Shown in pieces: positions 16,594 through 24,798 of a stretch of 64,000 nucleotides of DNA. The notes beneath the pieces are model-generated. The model did no database searches. It was not told the origin of the DNA and was given only the letters and a program-made list of their open reading frames with translations. Location of the stretch: assembly GCA_047627915.1 (NCBI GenBank), contig JBLHTZ010000005.1:17262-81261 (forward strand). Reading direction: 5' to 3'. The position numbers and the translations under genes were made by a program. Within the stretch, counting starts at the first letter, position 1; each line of letters starts with the position of its first letter. The stretch is from NORP294 sp047627915 (lineage in GTDB: Bacteria > Bacteroidota > Bacteroidia > Flavobacteriales_E > Vicingaceae).

Positions 16594-17501
16594 GGGTTTT
16601 GGATTGTTGTGCGAATATACTTACTAATTTTATTTATTTCATTGGGAGAAAACCACTTGATTCTCTTATTTCGCTTAAACCAAGTGAGTTGTCTTTTAGC
16701 ATATCTCCGGCTATTTGTCTTTATTTTTTCAACACATAAATCCCAAGCTATATTTCCATCTAAGTAATCAAATATTTCTTTGTATCCGACTGTGTTTAGC
16801 GCATTTTTTTCTCTGTATGAAACTACAGATTTTACTTCATTAAGTAGGCCTTCATCTATCATTAAATCAACTCTTTGATTTATTCTTTGGTACAAAAGAT
16901 TTCTGGGTAGTTCTAGTCCGATTTGTATAATGTTGAAGTCTCTCTTTTTATCAATGCCTTTTTTTATCTCAGCATTTGTTTTGCCAGTTAATTTGCAAAT
17001 TTCAATAGCACGCATTAATCGTTTACTATTTTGAATGTCAATGCTATGGTATGCTAACTGATCCACCTGTAATAATAATTCTTGCAAATAGGGAAGGCCT
17101 TGTTCTTGGTATTTCTTTCTAAGTTCTTCTCTAAAATCCTGATCGGCAGTCGGAATTTCATTGTCAAAACCTTTAATTACTGCATCATTGTACATTCCAG
17201 AGCCTCCGCACATAACAATTGTATCCTTATTCTCAAAGTAGGTGCTTAGAAATTCAATTACCTCATTCTCAAATTTGCTAGCATTATAGTTCTCCGTGAT
17301 TGAAAGATGGTCTATGAAATGATGAGGTACTTGTTTTACTTCTAATCCAGTGGGTTTTGCAGTACCTATTGAGATTTCCTTGTAAAACTGTCTTGAATCA
17401 GAAGAAATTATTTCAGCATTTAATAGTCTAGCAACGTTTATGGCTGTTGAAGTTTTACCTACTGCAGTTGGTCCGACTATAGATATGAGTGTTTTTTTCA
17501 C
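16590..17501 (-). CDS. miaA: tRNA dimethylallyltransferase MiaA
   Basis: Transfers a dimethylallyl group to A37 of tRNAs that read codons starting with U, aiding codon-anticodon stability. The 303 residues hold the P-loop GPTAVGKT (10-17), SSDSRQFYKEISIGTAKP (substrate binding), CGGSGMY and AIEICKLTGKTNAEI, and end in a basic region with WFKRNKRIKWF. The start appears to be GTG at 17499-17501, since MKKTLIS begins there and the preceding gene stops at 17505. It sits in an operon with cca and a Sua5-like gene, all concerned with tRNA. Confidence 0.94.
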   Translation of the reverse strand: MKKTLISIVGPTAVGKTSTAINVARLLNAEIISSDSRQFYKEISIGTAKPTGLEVKQVPHHFIDHLSITENYNASKFENEVIEFLSTYFENKDTIVMCGGSGMYNDAVIKGFDNEIPTADQDFREELRKKYQEQGLPYLQELLLQVDQLAYHSIDIQNSKRLMRAIEICKLTGKTNAEIKKGIDKKRDFNIIQIGLELPRNLLYQRINQRVDLMIDEGLLNEVKSVVSYREKNALNTVGYKEIFDYLDGNIAWDLCVEKIKTNSRRYAKRQLTWFKRNKRIKWFSPNEINKISKYIRTTIQNP

Positions 17502-17504
17502 GAA

Positions 17505-18053
17505 TTATTGATATTCCTCATAATCGTCTAAAGATTCCATATTTCCACTGTCAAATGGATCTTTAAATAAATCGTCATCATCTTCAGAAAATTCATCGCC
17601 CATCATGGCACTTAATAAAATACTTTGGGCATCATCTCCGTTCAAGTTTCTTTCTTCTTCTTTCGGAGGAGAACCAAACCGCTTCAGTATTTTAGGTTCT
17701 GTTAATTTATTTTCATTAACTTCTATTTCAATGACTTCTAAATAAAATTTCCATTCATTTAAATAGTCATAAACGTAAGTTAGTTGATCCCCAACTTCTT
17801 TAAAAACATCTGAAACAACTAATTTTTCAAAAGTTGGGTTTCCACTGTTCATTACATCTTCTAAGGGGTATTCTGTATCGTTATCCCAACCTTCCTCTTC
17901 CTTTATAAAGGACGCTAATTCGTTGCTGTTAAAGCCAAATGATTTTTTAACTAACTCATGTATTTGAAGTAACGTGTGATTTTCATTTACCAAAATGTCG
18001 CGGTAAACAGTATTGCGCGTCTCCATTAAGACTTTGACTAAAAATTCTTTCAT
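17505..18053 (-). CDS. pRiA4b ORF-3-like protein
   Basis: 182 residues. The N-terminal part (FLVKVLMETRNTVYRDILVNEN...LLQIHELVKKSFGFN) matches the plasmid pRiA4b ORF-3-like fold, whose members usually have no assigned function. The C-terminal 45 residues are very acidic (DEFSEDDDDLFKDPFDSG...), suggesting interaction with a basic partner. It lies between cca and miaA with spacings of one and three bases, so it is certainly co-transcribed with tRNA-processing genes. A regulatory or adaptor role in tRNA maturation is possible, but this is inference. Confidence 0.72.
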   Translation of the reverse strand: MKEFLVKVLMETRNTVYRDILVNENHTLLQIHELVKKSFGFNSNELASFIKEEEGWDNDTEYPLEDVMNSGNPTFEKLVVSDVFKEVGDQLTYVYDYLNEWKFYLEVIEIEVNENKLTEPKILKRFGSPPKEEERNLNGDDAQSILLSAMMGDEFSEDDDDLFKDPFDSGNMESLDDYEEYQ

Positions 18054-18054
18054 G

Positions 18055-19458
18055 TTAAACTAGTTTTAAACCCATCTCAACTCCAAGTTGGTGCATGAAT
18101 ACCCTGGCCTCCGCCTCATTATTTTGTATTTCTCCTTCTAACATGGCCTCTTTAATTGCGTTTTTAATTTGCCCCACTTCTTTTGATGGTCCAATTCCAA
18201 AAGTCGCCATGATGTCTTCGCCTGAAATAGGAGGTTGCCAGTTTCGTAAATGATCTTTTTCCTCTACTTCTTTTAATTTCTCTTCAACTAAAATAAAATT
18301 TTTCTTATACTTATTCAGTTTTTTCTCATTCTTCGTCGTAATGTCTGCGGAGCACAAAGTCATCAGGTCTTCTACATCTTCTCCAGCTTCCACGAGTAAC
18401 CTTCTCACTGCAGAATCCGTAACTGTTTCCTTCACTAGGGCAATGGGCCTTAAATGCAAACGAACTAATTTTTGAACGTATTTCATTTTAGCGTCTAAGG
18501 GAAGCTTTAATTTCTTAAAAATCTCTGGAACCATTCTGGCACCTCGATCTTCATGACCATGAAACGTCCAACCGTGTTTTGGATCAAAACGTTTAGTAGG
18601 GGGTTTGGCAATGTCGTGTAAAATTGCTGCCCACCTTAACCATAAACTATTTGTATTTGGGCAAATATTATCTAATACCTGCAAGGTATGGTAGAAGTTA
18701 TCTTTATGTCCTAAGCCATTTCGAATTTCAACTCCGTATAATTTCACCATTTCAGGGAAAAAATAGTGGAGTAAGCCTTTGTCAAATAGGTATTTAAAAC
18801 CTATAGAAGGAACGGGAGATAAAATAATTTTATTCAACTCATCGCTAATACGCTCCTGAGAAATAATTGTAATTCTATCTTTTTCAGAATGCAACGCTTC
18901 GTAAGTTTTGTCTTCTATTTTAAAATTTAATTGAGTTGCAAACCGAATGGCACGCATCATTCTTAAAGGATCATCAGAAAAAGTGATTTTAGGGTCTAAT
19001 GGAGTGCGAATAATTTTTTCGTCACAGTCTTTTAATCCTCCAAAAGGATCAACTAGTTCGCCAAACCTTTCTTTGTTTAAGCAAATTGCCATGGCGTTTA
19101 TGCTGAAATCTCTTCGGTTTTGATCGTCCTCTAATGTTCCATTCTCCACTACAGGCTTTCGACTTCCTCTATCGTAAGACTCTTTCCTTGCACCAACAAA
19201 TTCAATTTCCCATCCTTGATAATTTATCATGGCCGTTCCGAAATTCTTAAAGACTGAAACTTTTTTTACTTCAAGGGCTTTGGCAACAGCTTTCGCTAAA
19301 TCAATTCCGCTGCCTACGCAAACAATATCGATGTCTTTGCTAGGTCTTTTAAGAATTATGTCACGTACAAAACCACCAATAACGTAAGTCTCAACTTGCA
19401 ATTCTCCTGCAACGCGGCTTATTGTATTGAAAATGGGATGTTTTATGTGTTCTTGCAA
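18055..19458 (-). CDS. cca: CCA-adding tRNA nucleotidyltransferase with HD domain
   Basis: 467 residues. The polymerase head has YVIGGFVRDIIL (28-) and DIDIVCVGSG (metal-binding DxD); the RNA-binding ARRDFSINAMAICLN-type motif is present as QNRRDFSINAMA. A later HD phosphohydrolase domain contains LHDIAKPP and FHGHEDRGA. It adds CCA to tRNA 3' ends, which fits the tRNA-His gene above whose CCA is not encoded. No ATG is available near the conserved N-terminus; the best start is TTG at 19456-19458, with an upstream ATT as alternative. Second gene of the leftward operon. Confidence 0.9.
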   Translation of the reverse strand: MQEHIKHPIFNTISRVAGELQVETYVIGGFVRDIILKRPSKDIDIVCVGSGIDLAKAVAKALEVKKVSVFKNFGTAMINYQGWEIEFVGARKESYDRGSRKPVVENGTLEDDQNRRDFSINAMAICLNKERFGELVDPFGGLKDCDEKIIRTPLDPKITFSDDPLRMMRAIRFATQLNFKIEDKTYEALHSEKDRITIISQERISDELNKIILSPVPSIGFKYLFDKGLLHYFFPEMVKLYGVEIRNGLGHKDNFYHTLQVLDNICPNTNSLWLRWAAILHDIAKPPTKRFDPKHGWTFHGHEDRGARMVPEIFKKLKLPLDAKMKYVQKLVRLHLRPIALVKETVTDSAVRRLLVEAGEDVEDLMTLCSADITTKNEKKLNKYKKNFILVEEKLKEVEEKDHLRNWQPPISGEDIMATFGIGPSKEVGQIKNAIKEAMLEGEIQNNEAEARVFMHQLGVEMGLKLV

Positions 19459-19490
19459 AAGAGAAATTTTTGCAAAAATACGAATTGCCC

Positions 19491-19988
19491 TTAGTTTGCT
19501 AAGATTTCTATCTCACCATTTAGTCGAATTCGCATAATTTTCTCCTTCGCCACGTTTTCCTCCATAACTATCTTGAAATCGGATTGGATGGGTTGACTTT
19601 TATCTAGGGTGATACAGGCAATTGGTTTATTACTTTTAGAAACGAGTTCAAATAAAGGTCCTTCTTCTAGTTTTTGAATGGCAAGACTTCCATCCTTGTT
19701 GAGTAAATTTTTCGAAACAAACTGACCGCCATCAAGAATTAATGTTAATGGAGTTGTTGCATAATCCATCATGTCCCAAGCAACCTCAGGGATGTCTTTT
19801 ATGCATTGATTTGCCATGCGGTCTGAGCTAATAAGTACAACGAAATCTTTTTGAGGTGAAGTTGAACTGGTAACTATTTCGTTTTTTGCATCGAAGAGGA
19901 GTTTGATTCGATCTTTATATTCAATTGAAATACACTTATTTTCTTTTAGAAATTTCACTGCCTCTTGAAGCTTACTATTATTCACCAT
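19491..19988 (-). CDS. Degenerate Sua5/YrdC-family protein (probable pseudoenzyme)
   Basis: 165 residues align over most of their length with threonylcarbamoyladenylate synthase of Flavobacteria: PEVAWDMMDYATTPLTLILDGG, then NLLNKDGSLAIQKLE and a C-terminal strand. The residues needed for catalysis are missing. The N-terminal YPTDTVxG loop reads ISIEYKDRIKLLF, the KxR segment is absent, and the STSAN motif reads ACITLDKS. The frame itself is intact with an ATG, so it is expressed rather than broken. It leads the operon with cca and miaA. A role as a non-catalytic tRNA-binding or regulatory protein is my inference; the true Sua5 must lie elsewhere. Confidence 0.6.
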   Translation of the reverse strand: MVNNSKLQEAVKFLKENKCISIEYKDRIKLLFDAKNEIVTSSTSPQKDFVVLISSDRMANQCIKDIPEVAWDMMDYATTPLTLILDGGQFVSKNLLNKDGSLAIQKLEEGPLFELVSKSNKPIACITLDKSQPIQSDFKIVMEENVAKEKIMRIRLNGEIEILAN

Positions 19989-20058
19989 AGTGCGAAATTA
20001 CACAGCAATGAAACAAGGCATGGTTTTGGTTAATTTTATTTCATCAAATTAAATTTCT

Positions 20059-20685
20059 ATGAGATTACTTTTCTTCTTTGTCTTTTTATTCACTTTGTTC
20101 ACTCCATGTAGGACTGTTAAGGCTCAGCCAACTACAGATGGCGTTACTGTGTTGGAAATGGTTGTTATTGATGGTGATACATTCCCAATGTATACGTTTA
20201 AGTCAATTACTGTGAATGGAAGTAAACGTTTTTCGAATCGTGATAGGCGCAGATATGGAAGGTTAAAGCGTTATGTAGTGAAAGTTTTTCCATATGCCGA
20301 ATTGGCGGGGGTAATGTTGAATGACTTTGATGATACATTGAAGACGATGAACACGGAACGAGAACAAAAGAAATTTTTGGCTGCTGTAGAAGACGAATTA
20401 AAACAAGAGTTTGAAGGGGAACTTAAGAGTTTGACAATTAAGCAAGGCATACTTTTGGTCAAGTTAATTGACCGACAAACTGGGAATTCATCTTTCGAGT
20501 TAATAAAAACGTTAAGAGGTTCGTTTTCTGCTTTTATTTGGCAATCTCTTGCCAGGCTATTTGGGTCAAATTTAAAATTAAAGTACGACCCTAACGGAGA
20601 AGACTTATTGGTGGAAGAAATAGTTCAGCAAATGGAAAGTGGGGCTATTCCTTATCAGAAGAGAATACGGAAAAAGAAACCTTAA
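20059..20685 (+). CDS. DUF4294 domain protein
   Basis: 208 residues. A signal peptide (LLFFFVFLFTLFTPCRTVKAQ) is followed by the DUF4294 core: VIDGDTFPMYTFKSITV, RDRRRYGRLKRYVVKVFPYAELAG and, near the end, RGSFSAFIWQSLARLFGSNLKL. It is a conserved secreted protein restricted mainly to Bacteroidota, of unknown function, and often located near cell-envelope genes. The basic N-terminal half could touch peptidoglycan or membrane. Its TAA shares the TTAA at 20682-20685 with the convergent methyltransferase gene. Confidence 0.85.
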   Translation: MRLLFFFVFLFTLFTPCRTVKAQPTTDGVTVLEMVVIDGDTFPMYTFKSITVNGSKRFSNRDRRRYGRLKRYVVKVFPYAELAGVMLNDFDDTLKTMNTEREQKKFLAAVEDELKQEFEGELKSLTIKQGILLVKLIDRQTGNSSFELIKTLRGSFSAFIWQSLARLFGSNLKLKYDPNGEDLLVEEIVQQMESGAIPYQKRIRKKKP

Positions 20686-21449
20686 CGAGTCTTCTCTATA
20701 TCCAACCAATCTGTTGTTTTCTGGATCATTTTTACTACAACAATATAGATCGAAAATACGATGAAAAGAATATTCCAAAGACTCATTGTTATATCTAAAG
20801 CTCCTTCATTAAAGTAATATTCTACCTGATGGAAAAGCATGAAAACGATAAAAAGAGCAGCTATTCCACTTTTTTCTTGTCGAATGACTTTTCTCCATGC
20901 AAAATCTAAACTTGGTTTTTGGTAATTTGAAAATTTCGGTACAAATGGTGGTACGTCCTTAGACCACTTGGTGTATTCGTCACCAAATTTCTTAATTAAA
21001 AACGTTTCTTCAGCATACATAATTCGCTCATAGTACAACCAAAAACTAAGAATAAAGAAAATGTTAAACCAAATGTTTTCGGTTAACATCCCAATCCCCA
21101 GCCACATTAAAAAGTTACCTAAATACAACGGGTGTCTGAGTAATGAATACATCCCTGTTTTGTTAATGCCGTCGGCAATTTGCTTGTGGGTATTTCTACC
21201 CGACGTATTTGGAATAACAAAACCCAACGTATGAATTCTAATAAATAAACCAGATAAAGAAACGACCAAGCAGATTATCTGATACCAGTTTCCTTCTGAT
21301 GGGAAGTATTGCGTAACCCCAGTAAATGAGGAAGAATAGCATTGATATGCAAACAAAGCTATCGCTGCTAGTAAAATGAAAATCGGGAGAGTGCCTCTGT
21401 ACTTGAATAACTTAACTCCTTGTTTTTCGAATTCTTGAAATAATGCCAT
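20682..21449 (-). CDS. ICMT-like membrane methyltransferase
   Basis: 255 residues with about six hydrophobic helices (for instance IFILLAAIALFAYQ, ICLVVSLSGLFIRI). It contains the isoprenylcysteine carboxyl methyltransferase/phospholipid methyltransferase signature: GMYSLLRHPLYLGNFLMWLG, then ERIMYAEETFLIKKFGDEYTKW. RHPxYxGN and EExxL...G..Y bind SAM and the metal or carboxylate in this family. The substrate in bacteria is uncertain; membrane lipids or quinone-like compounds are likely. ATG at 21447-21449 is used instead of a TTG seven codons earlier. Confidence 0.8.
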   Translation of the reverse strand: MALFQEFEKQGVKLFKYRGTLPIFILLAAIALFAYQCYSSSFTGVTQYFPSEGNWYQIICLVVSLSGLFIRIHTLGFVIPNTSGRNTHKQIADGINKTGMYSLLRHPLYLGNFLMWLGIGMLTENIWFNIFFILSFWLYYERIMYAEETFLIKKFGDEYTKWSKDVPPFVPKFSNYQKPSLDFAWRKVIRQEKSGIAALFIVFMLFHQVEYYFNEGALDITMSLWNILFIVFSIYIVVVKMIQKTTDWLDIEKTR

Positions 21450-21492
21450 AGTCGTTTTATGTAATGCCAAAAATGGGTAAAATTTGTAATAT

Positions 21493-21522
21493 AAAAAAGC
21501 AAACTGAAGAGTTCGCTTTTTT
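21493..21522 (-). terminator. Terminator of the hbd gene
   Basis: AAAAAAGC-A-AACT, loop GAAG, AGTT-C-GCTTTTTT. The stem has one mismatched A/C and ends in U6 on the minus strand, 20 bases beyond the hbd stop. Confidence 0.75.
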
Positions 21523-21541
21523 ATTAGGTCTTTCCCGTTTA

Positions 21542-22429
21542 TTACTTGAAATTATCAGCAACTATAAGTTCCTTGGTTCCATGAGTGTGATTGTAAAAAC
21601 CTTCTCCTGATTTAATGCCTAGTTTACCTGCGGTTACCATGTTTACGAGTAATGGGCACGGAGCATATTTTGGATTTCCAAAACCATCGTTCAATACATG
21701 TAAAATAGACAAGCATACATCTAAACCAATAAAGTCAGCCAGTTGAAGAGGTCCCATTGGGTGAGCCATTCCTAATTTCATTACTGTATCAATTTCTTCA
21801 ACACCGGCAACTCCTTCATAAAGCGAATAAATTGCTTCGTTAATCATTGGCATTAGAATTCTGTTTGCAATAAATCCAGGATAATCATTAACTTCTGTAG
21901 GTGTTTTACCAAGTTTTTTAGAAGTTTCCATGATTAAATTAGTCACTTCATCAGAAGTTGCATAACCTCTAATAATCTCTACCAATTTCATGATTGGCAC
22001 TGGGTTCATAAAGTGCATTCCAATTACCTTATCTGGGCGATTGGTGACAGATCCTATTTTGGTAATAGATATAGACGAGGTGTTACTCGCTAAAATAGTT
22101 TCAGGAGGACAAACCTCATCCAATGTTTTAAAAATACTCAGCTTAATATCGATGTTTTCGGTAGCAGCTTCAACTACTAGATCAGCAGATTTAACCCCTT
22201 CTTCTAGCTTTGTAAAAGTGGTTAGGTTAGCAAGGGTTTGTTCCTTTTGCGTTTCCGTTAAGCGTTCTTTAGCAACCAATCGATCAAGATTCTTTGTGAT
22301 TGTTTTAAGTGCTTTGTCTAACGAATCTTGCGAAAGATCAATTAATGACACTTGGTATCCAAATTGGGCAAAAGTGTGAGCAATTCCATTTCCCATGGTT
22401 CCCGCTCCAATGACAGCTACATTCTTCAT
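21542..22429 (-). CDS. hbd: 3-hydroxybutyryl-CoA dehydrogenase
   Basis: NAD-dependent oxidation or reduction of 3-hydroxyacyl-CoA in fatty-acid breakdown. 295 residues from ATG 22429: MKNVAVIGAGTMGNGIAHTF carries the Rossmann GxGxxG, VEAATENIDIKLSIF and SNTSSISIT follow, the catalytic histidine lies in GMHFMNPVPIMKLVEII, and FIANRILMPMINEAIY ends the NAD domain. The length fits the single-domain Hbd/PaaH type. It is the last gene of the leftward run that begins with the Gfo/Idh gene, 53 bases after the priming-transferase gene. It could also support phenylacetate breakdown together with the paa operon. Confidence 0.92.
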   Translation of the reverse strand: MKNVAVIGAGTMGNGIAHTFAQFGYQVSLIDLSQDSLDKALKTITKNLDRLVAKERLTETQKEQTLANLTTFTKLEEGVKSADLVVEAATENIDIKLSIFKTLDEVCPPETILASNTSSISITKIGSVTNRPDKVIGMHFMNPVPIMKLVEIIRGYATSDEVTNLIMETSKKLGKTPTEVNDYPGFIANRILMPMINEAIYSLYEGVAGVEEIDTVMKLGMAHPMGPLQLADFIGLDVCLSILHVLNDGFGNPKYAPCPLLVNMVTAGKLGIKSGEGFYNHTHGTKELIVADNFK

Positions 22430-22482
22430 AATATCAATTTTTAGAGGTGCTAAATTACCCAATGGAGTAGGGCAAACAAAAC

Positions 22483-23898
22483 TTATTTTCCACTGCCTTT
22501 TATTACAATTAAGACAGTGTAAATTAAAATTTTAATGTCAACTGTCAGCGACATGTTTTCAATGTAAATGATGTCGTACTTCAAGCGTTCAACCATTTGG
22601 TCTACGTTCTCAGCATATCCGTATTTTACCTGACCCCAAGAAGTTATGCCCGGTCTAACTTTAAGTAAATGATTGTAGTGGGCTGCTTTTTTTACAATTT
22701 TATCAATGAAAAATTGTCTTTCAGGGCGAGGGCCCACCAATGCCATATCGCCAATTAACACGTTGTAGAATTGAGGAATTTCATCCAACCTCGTTTTCCT
22801 CATGAACTTGCCAAATGGTGTAATTCTAGGATCATTTTCACTTGATAAAGCCGGCCCAAGTTTTTCTGCATCAGTATACATCGATCGAAATTTATGAATC
22901 ATAAAAGGTTTGCCATGAATGCCAATTCGCTCTTGAGAAAAAATAACTGGTCCTTTAGAACTTGATTTAACAAGAATACTAACAATGAGATAAAGCGGAC
23001 TGAAAACAGTTAACACAAATAAAGACGCAGCAATATCCATTGCTCTTTTAACGGTTTGTTGCCACGCCGGCATAATTTCTCTATTGATAATAATAAGGGG
23101 AGCTCCAAAAATGGAACTCATTTTAACCGAACCACTTAGGATATCATACATGTCAGGAATAACCTTCACAATCACATTCAAGCCTTCCAACTCTCCAATA
23201 ATGTTTTCAAGACTTTTGTGCTCCGAAGATTCTATTGCAATAATGGCTTCTTCAATTTCGTTTTCTTGAATTATTTTCTTCAACTCAGTGAAATTGCCTA
23301 AAAAAGGTAGGTGGTCTTTTAAGAGGTACTCGTCTTTTTTATTAACTCTGGCGAAGCCCATGAATTTATTGCCAAATGATTTTTTTTCTCCCTGCATTTC
23401 AAGAAATAGGCTCACGGCTTTTTCATTGGAGCCAATCATTATGGTATTGAATCCGATTTCTCTGTTTTGGATTCTATAAACGGTTCTACTTGTAATTAAA
23501 AATCTAAATAAATAGGTAATAACAAAGTGAAAGAAGAGGATGTATAAGTAGGATAAGTAATAGTCTTTGTATGTGTTGATTTCATCATCGAGGATAAAAA
23601 CGAAAAACAATAAGGTGCAACCTAATATGCTAACCGTTAGCGTTTGGCTTAGCTCTTTTAATCTTGATTTTCGATATGGAGTTTTGTAAAATCCTGTTGC
23701 TGTATATAGAAGCAACCAACATGTCGGAATGAAAAGTAATCCATAAATGAACGTGTCCTCAATGTTTAAAGGTACTTCATAACCAAACTTTGAAGGTTCA
23801 AGATAAAGTTTACGGAATCGAAAAAAAAGTGCCCAAGCGATTGCTGCTGCTAAAAAATCGAACAGTATATATTTAAGTGCTTGTAATTTTTTATTCAA
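22483..23898 (-). CDS. Exopolysaccharide priming glycosyl-1-phosphate transferase (WcaJ type)
   Basis: 471 residues. Four to five hydrophobic helices at the N-terminus, a soluble CoA-binding-like domain (EIGFNTIMIGSNEKAVSLF), and a C-terminal bacterial sugar transferase domain: KRAMDIAASLFVLTVFSPLY, then SQERIGIHGKPFMIHKFRSM and RKTRLDEIPQFYNVL, ending with PGITSWGQVKYGY. It transfers a sugar-1-phosphate to undecaprenyl phosphate, the first step of capsule or EPS repeat-unit synthesis. The gene overlaps the upstream lipoprotein gene by four bases. No other EPS genes adjoin it, so it may act with a distant cluster. Confidence 0.88.
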   Translation of the reverse strand: MNKKLQALKYILFDFLAAAIAWALFFRFRKLYLEPSKFGYEVPLNIEDTFIYGLLFIPTCWLLLYTATGFYKTPYRKSRLKELSQTLTVSILGCTLLFFVFILDDEINTYKDYYLSYLYILFFHFVITYLFRFLITSRTVYRIQNREIGFNTIMIGSNEKAVSLFLEMQGEKKSFGNKFMGFARVNKKDEYLLKDHLPFLGNFTELKKIIQENEIEEAIIAIESSEHKSLENIIGELEGLNVIVKVIPDMYDILSGSVKMSSIFGAPLIIINREIMPAWQQTVKRAMDIAASLFVLTVFSPLYLIVSILVKSSSKGPVIFSQERIGIHGKPFMIHKFRSMYTDAEKLGPALSSENDPRITPFGKFMRKTRLDEIPQFYNVLIGDMALVGPRPERQFFIDKIVKKAAHYNHLLKVRPGITSWGQVKYGYAENVDQMVERLKYDIIYIENMSLTVDIKILIYTVLIVIKGSGK

Positions 23899-24746
23899 AA
23901 CCGAACCAATTTAACATTGTCCAAATGAAATTGTGCAACTTCCCCTACCTGTTTTGGAAAACCAATGGCAAGCGTATAGTTGAATGCACCTGAAAGAGTG
24001 GAAAAAACAGAATTTAGTTCAATGTAAACTTTTCCATAAGTAACTCTTGGGTTGAAAAATACAATTGAGCGTTGGTTTGTAATTGAGGTGCCATTTACAA
24101 ACACACTAATTGCGAACCTATGAGTAGACTTGTAGTCCATTTCTAACCAAACGTCTACTCCATTTCTAGGAATGTCTGAAAAAGTAGGTGACCAAGCTTC
24201 AAAAAAGTCCATACTTTCAGTAAGATAAGCCAAGCCTGAGGCACCTTCAAATGCATCAACTGGATCTGTGACCCTACGAAAGACAGTGTCAGATAGAGGA
24301 CTGTAGTTAAAATTCACTCCCGTCTCAAAATCCTCACCTGACCAAGGGTCATCAAAAATAGCAGAGCTTTGGTATTTGACTACCGGGGTCAATTCCATTT
24401 GAGCTTCAGGCACAAAGGTGGTATCCAAATTAAATGTTGTGTAAAATGGATAATCTACTTTCTCATTGGATTGACCATTTTTATAAATTACACCTCTAAT
24501 TTTAAGGTTTACGTATCCTGTTTGTTGAATTGGAATGAGCGCAGGCAATTCAAAAATACCAATGGATTGATCGTTGATAAATACGTTTATATCGGTAATG
24601 CGGTCACTACTAGAACCCTGTGCGGAAGAAGATTGTAATACGACATCACCAATTTTTAAAAACCCCGGTACAATGGCTTTTTGCTTTTCACAAGAAAATA
24701 GTGAAGTAATTGTAATACAGACAATTAATAAGTACTGGTTCTTCAT
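23895..24746 (-). CDS. Predicted lipoprotein of unknown function
   Basis: 283 residues. LLIVCITITSLFSCEKQ gives a lipobox (LFSC), so Cys19 is lipidated. The mature part is beta-rich without a recognised domain, with ITDINVFINDQSIGIFELPA, then a C-terminal jelly-roll-like half ending EVAQFHLDNVKLVRF, which resembles carbohydrate-binding folds. It overlaps the priming transferase gene by four bases, so it is translationally coupled to it; a role in export or assembly of the polysaccharide is conceivable but not shown. Confidence 0.65.
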   Translation of the reverse strand: MKNQYLLIVCITITSLFSCEKQKAIVPGFLKIGDVVLQSSSAQGSSSDRITDINVFINDQSIGIFELPALIPIQQTGYVNLKIRGVIYKNGQSNEKVDYPFYTTFNLDTTFVPEAQMELTPVVKYQSSAIFDDPWSGEDFETGVNFNYSPLSDTVFRRVTDPVDAFEGASGLAYLTESMDFFEAWSPTFSDIPRNGVDVWLEMDYKSTHRFAISVFVNGTSITNQRSIVFFNPRVTYGKVYIELNSVFSTLSGAFNYTLAIGFPKQVGEVAQFHLDNVKLVRF

Positions 24747-24798
24747 TCGAAGAGGTTAGAGTTTAGTTAACTGAACGTGCGAAATTCCTAATTATTGT

